Shown piece after piece: positions 1 to 5,805 of a stretch of 5,805 nt of DNA (positions are counted from its first letter, which is position 1; each line of letters starts with the position of its first letter). The position numbers and the translations under genes are program-made. Below the pieces are notes generated by a model. That model was not told where the DNA came from and did not search any database. It saw nothing but the letters and a program-made list of their open reading frames with translations. Source of the DNA: Chromatiales bacterium (GTDB taxonomy: Bacteria; Pseudomonadota; Gammaproteobacteria; UBA6429; Thiohalophilaceae); assembly GCA_027070385.1 (NCBI GenBank), contig JALXDW010000256.1, positions 1-5,805 of the forward strand. Reading direction: 5' to 3'.

Positions 1-375
1 GTCCACCAGTGGATAACGATAGGTAAACGGCTGTGCCATTAATACCATGGCTTCATAACAGGCACTGTCGCCGTGAGGATGGTATTTGCCCAGCACATCA
101 CCCACCGTCCGGGCTGATTTTTTGTACTTGGAAGCGGCTTTAAGCCCCAGTTCAGACATGGCGTATATAATACGCCGCTGCACCGGCTTAAGGCCGTCAG
201 CTATATGCGGCAGAGCCCGATCCAGAATAACGTACATGGAATAATCCAGGTATGCTTTTTCTGTAAATTCTGCCAAAGATAACTGTTCAACCCCTGCATC
301 GAAACCGGCATTGTAATCCATGCTTTCCTGTTGTTTCTTTTTTGAACCTGTCTGTTTTTTCTTTTTTGCAGCCAT
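1..375 (-). CDS. parC: DNA topoisomerase IV subunit A, N-terminal 125 residues (3' part outside window)
   Basis: ParC is the DNA-breaking and rejoining subunit of topoisomerase IV (ParC2ParE2), which unlinks replicated chromosomes and relaxes supercoils in the cytoplasm. Translating back from the ATG at 373-375 gives 125 codons with no stop, running off the left edge. Residues 36-125 follow E. coli ParC closely, including [59 protein letters not shown] and PLVD. The quinolone-determining serine and glutamate (E. coli Ser80 and Glu84) are present as Ser104 and Glu108, the susceptible state. The catalytic tyrosine lies just beyond the window. About 24 residues precede the position matching the E. 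coli start, and they are lysine-rich (KKKK at 4-7, KKK at 12-14). ATG codon 19 (319-321) has AGGA close in front and is an alternative start. The gene follows parE by 56 nt with no terminator between, so they are probably co-transcribed. The conserved motifs identify ParC rather than GyrA. Confidence 0.96.
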   Translation of the reverse strand, partial: MAAKKKKQTGSKKKQQESMDYNAGFDAGVEQLSLAEFTEKAYLDYSMYVILDRALPHIADGLKPVQRRIIYAMSELGLKAASKYKKSARTVGDVLGKYHPHGDSACYEAMVLMAQPFTYRYPLVD

Positions 376-400
376 TAAGCCTAACCTGTTTTCATTCTGT

Positions 401-412
401 CACTATATAGTG
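401..412. repeat. 12-bp perfect palindrome in the parE-parC gap
   Basis: CACTATATAGTG reads the same on both strands. It lies 26 nt upstream of the parC ATG, in the 56-nt gap after parE. It could be a small hairpin in the parE-parC message, a protein-binding site, or chance in AT-rich DNA. It has no T-tract after it on the minus strand, so it is not a rho-independent terminator. Confidence 0.6.
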
Positions 413-431
413 TAAATAAAAGTATCCGTGT

Positions 432-2321
432 TTAAATATCAGCCATATCGCCTTTTGATTCCAACCACTTGCGCCGATCAGCCGAACGTTTCTTCGCCAG
501 TAACATATCCATCATCTGATAGGCATTATCACCGGCATCCACTGTTAACTGTACCAGACGGCGGGTATCCGGTGACATGGTTGTTTCACGTAATTGTAAC
601 GGGTTCATTTCACCCAGACCTTTAAAGCGGGTCACACTGACTTTGCCTTTTTTCTTTTCGGCTTCAATTCTGTCCAGAATTCCCTGGCGTTCGGCATCAT
701 CCAGTGCATAATACATTTCTTTGCCAATATCAATCCGGTACAACGGTGGCATTGCAACATACACATGGCCTTCTTTTACTAAATGACTAAAGTGGCGCAA
801 AAATAAGGCGCATAACAAAGTCGCAATGTGCAATCCATCCGAGTCTGCATCGGCAAGAATAATAATTTTATCGTAACGCAAACCGGTTAAATTATCTGTT
901 CCAGGATCAACTCCAATGGCAACTGAAATATCATGCACCTCTTGCGATGCCAATACTTCCGATGAATCAACTTCCCAGGTATTCAGAATTTTCCCGCGCA
1001 GTGGCATAATGGCCTGAAACACTCTATCCCGCCCCTGCTTTGCAGAGCCCCCCGCTGAATCACCTTCAACCAGAAATAATTCACTGCGTTCAGAATCCTG
1101 ACCACTACAATCTGCTAATTTGCCAGGTAAAGCCGGCCCCTGGGTAATTTTCTTGCGTACCACTTTACGCCCTGCTTTCAGACGACTTTGAGCGTTACTA
1201 ATAGCCAGTTCAGCAATCTGTTCACCTAACTGGATATGCTTGCTTAACCAAACAGCAAAGGCATCTTTAACCACCCCGGATACAAAAGCAGCACATTCGC
1301 GTGACGACAAACGTTCTTTTGTCTGGCCACTGAATTGTGGGTCAGCCAGTTTAACCGAGAGTATAAAGTTTACTTTATCCCAGACATCATCCGGGCTGAG
1401 TTTCAAGCCACGTGGAATAAGGTTACGCAACTCACAGAACTCGCGCATAGCATCACTCAGTCCGGTACGCAAACCATTCACATGGGTACCACCTTGAGCG
1501 GTTGGCACCAGATTCACATAGCTTTCATTAACAATCACACCGGCTTCAGGTGCCCAGACAATAGCCCAGTCAACCGCTTCGGCATTGCCTTCCATGCTAC
1601 CCATAAACGGTTCTACGGGTAAAGTTAAGGCGCCATCAAGTTCATCGATTAAATAATCTTGCAGACCATCTTCATAAAACCAGGTTTGTTCTTCATTGGT
1701 TTTTTCTTCATAAAAAGTAACGCTTAAACCCGGACAAAGTACTGCTTTAGCGCGTAACACATGGCGTAATCGAGGTATGGAAAAATTAACCGAATCAAAA
1801 AATTTGCCATCAGGCCAAAACCGCAGGCTGGTACCGGTTTCTTTTTTTGCAACCTTGCCAATCACTTTTAAAGCGGTTTTTTTATCGCCATTGGCAAACG
1901 TCATTTTATATTTTTTACCATCACGGCGAATAACCACTTCCAGTTTTTTCGATAAAGCATTAACAACAGAAACACCTACACCGTGCAAGCCGCCTGAAAA
2001 TTGATAGTTGTCATTTGAGAATTTACCCCCTGAATGAAGCCGGGTAAGTATAACTTCAACACCAGGCACTTTTTCTTCCGGGTGTTTATCAACAGGCATA
2101 CCACGCCCATCATCGGTTACTTCCAACGAGCCGTCTTTATAAAGCGTGACATATATAGACTTGGCGTGACCGGACATGGCTTCATCAACACTGTTATCGA
2201 TCACTTCCTGTGCCAGATGATTGGGACGCTCTGTCTGGGTATACATGCCCGGACGCTTACGAACAGGTTCCAAACCGGTTAATACTTCAATATCACCAGC
2301 ACTGTATGATTTTTTTGCCAT
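432..2321 (-). CDS. parE: DNA topoisomerase IV subunit B (ATPase)
   Basis: ParE supplies ATP hydrolysis to topoisomerase IV and joins ParC to form the decatenating enzyme. The 629-residue length matches E. coli ParE (630), and the two align nearly end to end. The GHKL ATPase domain shows EVIDNSVDEA at 39-48 (catalytic Glu39, Mg-binding Asn43), DDGRG at 70-74, the GGKFS lid segment at 98-102 and GGLHGVG at 110-116. The transducer domain carries QTKERL at 333-338 with the ATP-contacting Lys335. The Toprim domain has LVEGDSAGG at 417-425 (Glu419) and DADSD at 491-495, the metal-binding acidic residues, followed by RFKGLGEMN at 565-573. The large insertion found in the Toprim region of Gram-negative GyrB is absent, which supports ParE over GyrB. 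The ATG at 2319-2321 matches the E. coli N-terminus (IEVLTGLEPVRKRPGMY), although no good Shine-Dalgarno precedes it: CTCCT directly abuts the ATG. No truncation or missing key residue was seen. It is the first gene of a parE-parC unit. Confidence 0.98.
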   Translation of the reverse strand: MAKKSYSAGDIEVLTGLEPVRKRPGMYTQTERPNHLAQEVIDNSVDEAMSGHAKSIYVTLYKDGSLEVTDDGRGMPVDKHPEEKVPGVEVILTRLHSGGKFSNDNYQFSGGLHGVGVSVVNALSKKLEVVIRRDGKKYKMTFANGDKKTALKVIGKVAKKETGTSLRFWPDGKFFDSVNFSIPRLRHVLRAKAVLCPGLSVTFYEEKTNEEQTWFYEDGLQDYLIDELDGALTLPVEPFMGSMEGNAEAVDWAIVWAPEAGVIVNESYVNLVPTAQGGTHVNGLRTGLSDAMREFCELRNLIPRGLKLSPDDVWDKVNFILSVKLADPQFSGQTKERLSSRECAAFVSGVVKDAFAVWLSKHIQLGEQIAELAISNAQSRLKAGRKVVRKKITQGPALPGKLADCSGQDSERSELFLVEGDSAGGSAKQGRDRVFQAIMPLRGKILNTWEVDSSEVLASQEVHDISVAIGVDPGTDNLTGLRYDKIIILADADSDGLHIATLLCALFLRHFSHLVKEGHVYVAMPPLYRIDIGKEMYYALDDAERQGILDRIEAEKKKGKVSVTRFKGLGEMNPLQLRETTMSPDTRRLVQLTVDAGDNAYQMMDMLLAKKRSADRRKWLESKGDMADI

Positions 2322-2342
2322 AGGAGTTTCTTATACGCTGCA

Positions 2343-2358
2343 ATTTAAACGTTTAAAT
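2343..2358. promoter_or_regulatory. 16-bp perfect palindrome over the predicted parE start site (candidate operator)
   Basis: ATTTAAACGTTTAAAT is a perfect 16-bp inverted repeat. It lies just downstream of a TATAAT on the minus strand and covers the position where transcription should start (about 2355), 22-37 nt upstream of the parE ATG. Operators in such a place usually block initiation or clearance. The central CG within AAACGTTT resembles the cores of LacI/PurR-type operators, but the flanks do not match the PurR consensus. The symmetry is seen directly; a regulatory role is inference. Confidence 0.4.
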
Positions 2359-2361
2359 CTT

Positions 2362-2367
2362 ATTATA
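2362..2367 (-). promoter_or_regulatory. Candidate -10 box of a sigma-70 promoter for parE-parC
   Basis: The minus strand carries a perfect TATAAT here, 41-46 nt before the parE ATG and downstream of the chemoreceptor terminator, as expected for a promoter of the topoisomerase operon. The -35 side is weak: at a 16-nt spacer the hexamer is TGGCTA, which matches TTGACA at only three positions. There is no TGn extension. The predicted start is near 2355, giving a leader of about 33 nt. Confidence 0.4.
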
Positions 2368-2439
2368 TTTTAAGATTGGTTAATAGCCATAAGCTATGAA
2401 TTAATTGATAAATTCCTGATTTGTGCTTTACAGGCTGAC

Positions 2440-2464
2440 AAAAAAGGCCTGCATTGGCAGGCCT
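2440..2464 (-). terminator. Rho-independent terminator of the chemoreceptor gene
   Basis: Read on the minus strand, AGGCCTGC (2464-2457), a four-base loop CAAT (2456-2453) and GCAGGCCT (2452-2445) form a perfect 8-bp GC-rich hairpin that runs into six T residues (2445-2440). It begins 57 nt after the stop codon of the chemoreceptor gene. The plus strand has no T-tract after the stem, so it works in one direction only. It separates the chemoreceptor transcript from parE. Confidence 0.92.
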
Positions 2465-2520
2465 CAAACAAAGTAGTCAGAAAGATAAGTAATAAATCAA
2501 AGATAAATTGCTACAACAAC

Positions 2521-4566
2521 TTATACTTTAAATTTACCAATAATGGATTGTAATTGATACGCCAAACCTGATAACTCTTCACTGGAAGAGGATATCTGTT
2601 GAGAACCGGCCTCCGTTTCATGTGCCACAGCAGATAAAGTAGTGATATTGGCATTGATTTCTTCCGTCACCATACCTTGTTGTCGTACTGCCTCAGCAAT
2701 GTGCATGTTCATGTCAGACACTTCAGTAATCGACGTGGATATCTGATTCAGCGCACTGTCTGCTTGAGCTGCCTTGTCCACTGTCATACCCGCTTGCTTT
2801 TGGCTGTTGTCCATCACACTTACCGCATTCCGCGCTCCGGTTTGCAAACGTTCGATCATTTTTTGTATTTCCTGGGTTGATTCCTGTGTGCGATTGGCAA
2901 GGCTACGCACTTCATCGGCTACCACCGCAAAACCACGGCCTTGTTCACCCGCTCGCGCAGCTTCAATCGCTGCATTCAGTGCCAATAAATTGGTCTGCTC
3001 GGCAATCGCCTGAATGACTTCCACTACCGTACCAATCTGTTCGGTATCTGCTTCCAGTTGCGCAATGGTCGAAGAAGCACTTTCAACTTCTGTGGCCAAG
3101 CTATTAATTGCTTTCATTGTTTGTGATACCACCGTACGCCCTTCTGCGGCCTGCTGATCGGCTTGTTGTGTCCCTGTTGCTGCATTATCCGCATTATGTG
3201 CCACTTCTTGCGCAGTGCTGGCCATTTCATTCATTGCGGTTGCAACCAGTTCCAGTTGTTGTTTTTCCTTGATCACATTCTGAGTCCCTGTAAACGATGT
3301 TGCCGATAATTCTTCAGCGGCCGCCGCAAGTTGTGATGATGCATCTGTGACACTACGAATGGTTGTATGAATTAAATCAATGATCGCATTAAATCCGATT
3401 GCCAAATCAGCCACTTCATCTTTACCTTTTACCGTAAGACGTTTTGTAAGATCCCCTTCTCCAGCAGCAATTTCATGCATGGCTTCAACTGTTTCATTGA
3501 TAGGAACAACAATCATACGGCTGACCAACCATGCACCTGCAATACCGATAAGAATACCGACAACAAATAATGTCAGAACAATACTGTTTGCCGCAATAAC
3601 GTCATCCAGAATTTCATGAGAAGCTGTTTCAACGGCTTCTTTTTGTTGTTTTACTAATTTGTCAATATCATTTTTTATTGACGTGACAAGTGGACCTATC
3701 TCAGTACGCATTAACCAGGAATCTGTTCGCCATTTATCACTGCTGTGTACAACAATCAGTTCTTTCATACCTTCTATATACGATGGTAATACGTTTTTAA
3801 TTTCTTCTAACGCTGTCTCCTGTTCAAAATTCAATAATGCCCCCATATCTTTTTCAAACTTTACAAGTGCATCCTGAAATCCCTGTGCATAAAGTTTAAG
3901 GTTTGCAACATCACTCTCATTTCTCATTGCCATAAACGCACGATTGGCTATCAATACATTCATCCAGGTTTGGCGTAAATTGCCAACAGCCAACAATATT
4001 TGGCCTCGGCCCGCTTCATTGCCATCTTCCGAGTCAATCATTTGAGTCAGACTTCCCAGAATTGTCGCTGCCTGAGCACCCATTTTGTCCTGTGCAATAA
4101 TGAAACCCGGCTGGTTTAAATTAAAATCCTGAGCCAGTGCCACCATTTTATTTCGGTATGAAGAAAACTTATCCACACGCAAAGCAATTCGCGAAACTGC
4201 TTTTTGCACATCAGGATTATTTTTAACCTGAGGCATGGCTTTTAATGTTGCCAGTATTTCTTTAACCGCCTTTAATGAAGCATCGTATGTCGCCAAGTCT
4301 GCCGCACTTGAACTTAACAAATAAAAACCCAGTGCCACACTTGCCGAATCAATGGTTGACTCCAGCTCGGTCACTTTCAACATCAAGGGTTGGCTCTCAC
4401 CAACCATCTGGGAGACTTCCTTCTTAATATTGGAAAAATTCAGAACGGCTGTACCGGATACGATACCCAGAATAATCAACATAAAAACTGTCGAAGCCCA
4501 CAGTTTATGACTAATGCGAAAACGTGACAACGTATTCGATAGAAAGTTTGAAAGTAGACGACCCAT
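2521..4566 (-). CDS. Methyl-accepting chemotaxis protein with large periplasmic sensor domain
   Basis: This is an inner-membrane chemoreceptor of 681 residues that should sense a periplasmic signal and control CheA through CheW. A short basic cytoplasmic start leads into TM1 (about 23-44). A roughly 280-residue, apparently all-helical periplasmic domain follows (about 45-325). TM2 is at about 328-348. HAMP follows at about 349-401 ([11 protein letters not shown], then GEGDLTKRL and [12 protein letters not shown]). The signalling hairpin fills the rest, with the tip [20 protein letters not shown] at 523-542 (key Glu535 and Arg538) continuing to [20 protein letters not shown]. About 140 residues lie on each side of the tip, fitting a 40-heptad (40H) signalling domain. 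Candidate methylation pairs are Glu418-Glu419, Gln453-Glu454 and Gln656-Gln657. The protein ends in GKFKV, with no CheR-binding pentapeptide. Start choice: GGGG lies 8 nt before the ATG. The sensor domain shows no PAS or Cache signature that I recognise; its length would fit a two-module helical sensor (HBM-like), but that is a guess. A sigma-28-like promoter precedes it and a hairpin terminator follows. Confidence 0.95.
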   Translation of the reverse strand: MGRLLSNFLSNTLSRFRISHKLWASTVFMLIILGIVSGTAVLNFSNIKKEVSQMVGESQPLMLKVTELESTIDSASVALGFYLLSSSAADLATYDASLKAVKEILATLKAMPQVKNNPDVQKAVSRIALRVDKFSSYRNKMVALAQDFNLNQPGFIIAQDKMGAQAATILGSLTQMIDSEDGNEAGRGQILLAVGNLRQTWMNVLIANRAFMAMRNESDVANLKLYAQGFQDALVKFEKDMGALLNFEQETALEEIKNVLPSYIEGMKELIVVHSSDKWRTDSWLMRTEIGPLVTSIKNDIDKLVKQQKEAVETASHEILDDVIAANSIVLTLFVVGILIGIAGAWLVSRMIVVPINETVEAMHEIAAGEGDLTKRLTVKGKDEVADLAIGFNAIIDLIHTTIRSVTDASSQLAAAAEELSATSFTGTQNVIKEKQQLELVATAMNEMASTAQEVAHNADNAATGTQQADQQAAEGRTVVSQTMKAINSLATEVESASSTIAQLEADTEQIGTVVEVIQAIAEQTNLLALNAAIEAARAGEQGRGFAVVADEVRSLANRTQESTQEIQKMIERLQTGARNAVSVMDNSQKQAGMTVDKAAQADSALNQISTSITEVSDMNMHIAEAVRQQGMVTEEINANITTLSAVAHETEAGSQQISSSSEELSGLAYQLQSIIGKFKV

Positions 4567-4574
4567 AGAAACTA

Positions 4575-4578
4575 CCCC
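4575..4578 (-). promoter_or_regulatory. Ribosome binding site of the chemoreceptor gene
   Basis: The minus strand reads GGGGT with eight nucleotides between GGGG and the ATG at 4564-4566. This supports that ATG as the start and places the predicted TM1 about 22 residues in. Confidence 0.5.
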
Positions 4579-4610
4579 ACTCTGATTTCTCAGCTCATAG
4601 TTTACACTTA

Positions 4611-4626
4611 ATATATAGATATATAG
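4611..4626. repeat. Tandem direct repeat of ATATATAG (two copies)
   Basis: Two perfect copies of ATATATAG (4611-4618 and 4619-4626) lie side by side in the chemoreceptor leader. The right-hand copy overlaps the -10 half of the sigma-28-like promoter, and the left-hand copy falls near the expected start site. The repeat makes the region easy to melt and could create a second -10-like element on the minus strand. It may also be simple AT-rich low complexity. Confidence 0.5.
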
Positions 4627-4649
4627 CGGTTGTTAGCTCAAAACCTTTA
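4623..4649 (-). promoter_or_regulatory. Candidate sigma-28 (FliA) promoter of the chemoreceptor gene
   Basis: The minus strand reads TAAAGGTT (4649-4642), then 11 nt, then ACCGCTAT (4630-4623). The enterobacterial FliA consensus is TAAAGTTT-N11-GCCGATAA. The -35 half matches 7 of 8 positions, the -10 half 5 of 8 including the CCG core, and the spacing is exact. The predicted start is near 4616, leaving a leader of about 50 nt. FliA promoters are the usual drivers of late flagellar and chemotaxis genes, so the site fits the gene it precedes. The match is seen directly; use by FliA is inferred. Confidence 0.6.
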
Positions 4650-4674
4650 GGAAAAAACGTTTGATTATCCTAAA
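4646..4674. repeat. Inverted repeat overlapping the -35 of the chemoreceptor promoter
   Basis: TTTAGGA (4646-4652) and TCCTAAA (4668-4674) form perfect 7-nt arms around 15 nt. The loop contains the 8-nt palindrome AAACGTTT (4655-4662). The left arm includes part of the TAAAGGTT -35 element. It could be a regulator site, or a weak hairpin at the end of the purC message. It has no T-tract after the stem on the minus strand. Confidence 0.4.
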
Positions 4675-4721
4675 TTCATGTTTTTTTATAGCTTTAAATG
4701 TTTGATTTATAGAATAATGTC

Positions 4722-5447
4722 TTAATCTGGCAAATTAACGCCTAAGCGTCGTGCAACTTGTTCATAGGCCTCTACCACACCGCCTAGACCTTGCCGGAAG
4801 CGATCTTTATCCAGTTTTTCACGGGTTTTAATATCCCACAGACGGCAACCATCCGGACTAAACTCATCACCCAAAATCAGCTTGCCATTAAAGCGGCCAT
4901 ATTCCAGCTTATAGTCCACTAACAGCATACCGGCATCGGCAAACAGCTTCTTCAGCACATCATTAACCTGATAGGTAAGAGACTTCATTTGCTCAATTTC
5001 AGCCTGGGTGGCCCAGTTAAAAGCAATAATATGTGAATCGTTAATCATTGGATCATGCAAGGCATCATTTTTGAGGAAAAACTCAAATGTAGGAGGAACC
5101 AAATCCATACCATCTTCAACACCCAGGCGTTTAACCAGACTGCCGGTTGCAATATTGCGTACCACACACTCAATCGGAAGCATTTCCAGATTTTTGACGA
5201 CAGATTCTTCATCTGAAATCAGTTCTTCAAAATGTGTCGCAATACCGGCTTTTTCCAGTTGCTGCATAATAAAGGCATTAAAATAGTTATTCACCATACC
5301 TTTACGCTCCAGCTGTTCAATTTTTTCACCATCAAAAGCCGATGTATCATTACGAAAATGTAAAATTAATTTATCTGCCTCATTCGTGGCATAAACTGTC
5401 TTGGCTTTACCGACAAAAAGTTGTTCTTTTTTAGTGATAGCAGTCAT
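4722..5447 (-). CDS. purC: Phosphoribosylaminoimidazole-succinocarboxamide (SAICAR) synthetase
   Basis: PurC joins L-aspartate to CAIR (carboxyaminoimidazole ribonucleotide), using ATP, to form SAICAR in de novo purine synthesis in the cytoplasm. The product has 241 residues against 237 in E. coli and aligns throughout. The N-terminal nucleotide-binding strand is [11 protein letters not shown] at 11-21, followed by [10 protein letters not shown] at 31-40 and KGMVNN at 49-54. The two family signature regions are LPIECVVRN at 90-98 and LVDYKLEYG at 176-184, then LGDEFSPDG at 192-200 and [11 protein letters not shown] at 213-223. The C-terminus VARRLGVNL matches the family end. GGAA lies 7 nt before the ATG at 5445-5447. 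The gene starts 24 nt after the stop of the MBL-fold gene, so they are probably one transcript, an arrangement also found in other gammaproteobacteria such as Pseudomonas. No clear terminator follows it. Nothing unusual in the protein. Confidence 0.98.
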   Translation of the reverse strand: MTAITKKEQLFVGKAKTVYATNEADKLILHFRNDTSAFDGEKIEQLERKGMVNNYFNAFIMQQLEKAGIATHFEELISDEESVVKNLEMLPIECVVRNIATGSLVKRLGVEDGMDLVPPTFEFFLKNDALHDPMINDSHIIAFNWATQAEIEQMKSLTYQVNDVLKKLFADAGMLLVDYKLEYGRFNGKLILGDEFSPDGCRLWDIKTREKLDKDRFRQGLGGVVEAYEQVARRLGVNLPD

Positions 5448-5454
5448 TTCTATA

Positions 5455-5458
5455 TTCC
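5455..5458 (-). promoter_or_regulatory. Ribosome binding site of purC
   Basis: On the minus strand GGAA lies seven nucleotides before the purC ATG, inside the 24-nt gap after the upstream stop codon. It supports the chosen start and independent initiation on a shared message. Confidence 0.5.
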
Positions 5459-5471
5459 ATTCATCAAATTT

Positions 5472-5805
5472 TTAAAGTGTAAACCAGGCCAGACCATGCT
5501 GTTGGTCGGCAATATTAATCCAGCTGTGTTCGCAATCCAGTACCGCACTCAATGCTGCCCGGGCTAACTCAATCTGGTTGTTTTTTTCACTTATGTGCAT
5601 GGCGGCAATGTATTTTAAATTGCTGGTATCCAGTTGGGCCAGAATTTCAGCGGCTTGCAAATTACTTAAATGCCCCAGATCACCGGCTACACGCTGTTTT
5701 AATGATGGGGGATATTCCCCATTTAACAACATTTCACTGTCATGATTGCACTCCAGTAATAGAGCATCGCACTTTGATAATTGTTCAACAATATGTGGCG
5801 TACTA
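5472..5805 (-). CDS. MBL-fold metallohydrolase, C-terminal 110 residues (5' part outside window)
   Basis: The reading frame is open from 5804 to the TAA at 5472-5474, giving 110 residues with the start beyond the right edge; an internal ATG at 5730-5732 is not the likely start. The segment resembles the C-terminal part of YycJ/WalJ-type metallo-beta-lactamase-fold hydrolases, which are soluble metal-dependent hydrolases (some members degrade DNA 5' to 3'). Recognisable family features are the DALLLECNHD strand with its acidic metal-ligand region (residues 13-22 of the fragment), KQRVAGDLGHLSNLQAAEIL (residues 36-55) with a conserved His in GHLSN, and the AAMHISEKNN block (residues 68-77) with a further His. 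The HxHxDH motif would lie upstream of the window. Cellular substrate unknown. It precedes purC by 24 nt and is probably co-transcribed with it. Family assignment is from recalled conserved blocks, so subfamily is less certain than fold. Confidence 0.85.
   Translation of the reverse strand, partial: STPHIVEQLSKCDALLLECNHDSEMLLNGEYPPSLKQRVAGDLGHLSNLQAAEILAQLDTSNLKYIAAMHISEKNNQIELARAALSAVLDCEHSWINIADQQHGLAWFTL

Noticed and set aside
401..430. Separate sigma-70 promoter for parC
   Set aside because: TATAGT-like hexamers occur in the palindrome, but no acceptable -35 lies at proper spacing; co-transcription with parE is simpler.
428..625. Plus-strand open frame opposite the 3' end of parE
   Set aside because: It lies wholly antisense to parE apart from its first bases, has no recognisable protein features and no ribosome binding site; a shadow of a conserved gene.
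1240..2282. Several plus-strand open frames opposite parE
   Set aside because: All are antisense to strongly conserved ParE codons and resemble no family; they arise from codon bias on the other strand.
2383..2398. Short dyads ATAGC/GCTAT and CATA/TATG upstream of parE
   Set aside because: Four to five base-pair arms in AT-rich DNA are expected by chance; no link to a clear element.
2677..3877. Plus-strand open frames opposite the chemoreceptor gene
   Set aside because: Antisense to a complete, recognisable receptor; compositions such as Ser/Thr/Ile-rich runs reflect the complement of the receptor's codons.
4646..4687. Plus-strand terminator made of the TTTAGGA/TCCTAAA hairpin and a later T-run
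   Set aside because: The stem is AT-rich with a 15-nt loop, six bases separate it from the T-run, and no plus-strand gene exists to terminate.
5008..5286. Plus-strand open frame opposite purC
   Set aside because: Fully antisense to conserved PurC; no independent coding signal.
5472..5732. An 86-residue stand-alone gene starting at the ATG at 5730-5732
   Set aside because: The frame stays open to the window edge and the upstream residues (DALLLECNHD) are conserved family sequence, so this is the tail of a longer MBL-fold gene.

Overview
The window reads as a stretch of a gammaproteobacterial chromosome. ParE, PurC and the ParC N-terminus are close to their E. coli counterparts nearly end to end. 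The chemoreceptor has the signalling domain and C-terminus typical of Pseudomonas-like and marine gammaproteobacterial receptors. The DNA is moderately AT-rich, with A+T-rich gaps. I cannot name a genus from the sequence alone.

All genes lie on the minus strand, so the order of transcription runs from the right end to the left. First comes the 3' part of an MBL-fold metallohydrolase gene (5472-5804, cut by the window edge). Next, 24 nt later, is purC (4722-5447, SAICAR synthetase of purine synthesis). A 155-nt gap follows that holds a good match to a sigma-28 (FliA) flagellar promoter. A complete methyl-accepting chemotaxis protein gene (2521-4566) comes next and ends in a clear rho-independent terminator (2440-2464). 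After that terminator lies the control region of the topoisomerase IV genes, with a perfect TATAAT and a 16-bp palindrome at the expected start site. Then come parE (432-2321) and, 56 nt further on, parC (start at 375, running off the left edge).

The layout suggests three transcription units: MBL hydrolase-purC, a separately controlled chemoreceptor, and parE-parC. ParE and ParC together form topoisomerase IV, the decatenase that separates daughter chromosomes. The chemoreceptor probably signals through CheW/CheA to the flagellar motor. Its own promoter and terminator suggest it is an independent unit sitting between two housekeeping blocks.

No mobile element, CRISPR array, tRNA or rRNA is visible, and I see no undescribed multi-gene system. 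The points worth a second look are regulatory and local: the sigma-28 site, palindromes with a shared AAACGTTT core in two control regions, a lysine-rich ParC N-terminal extension with an ambiguous start, and a chemoreceptor sensor domain of unknown ligand.
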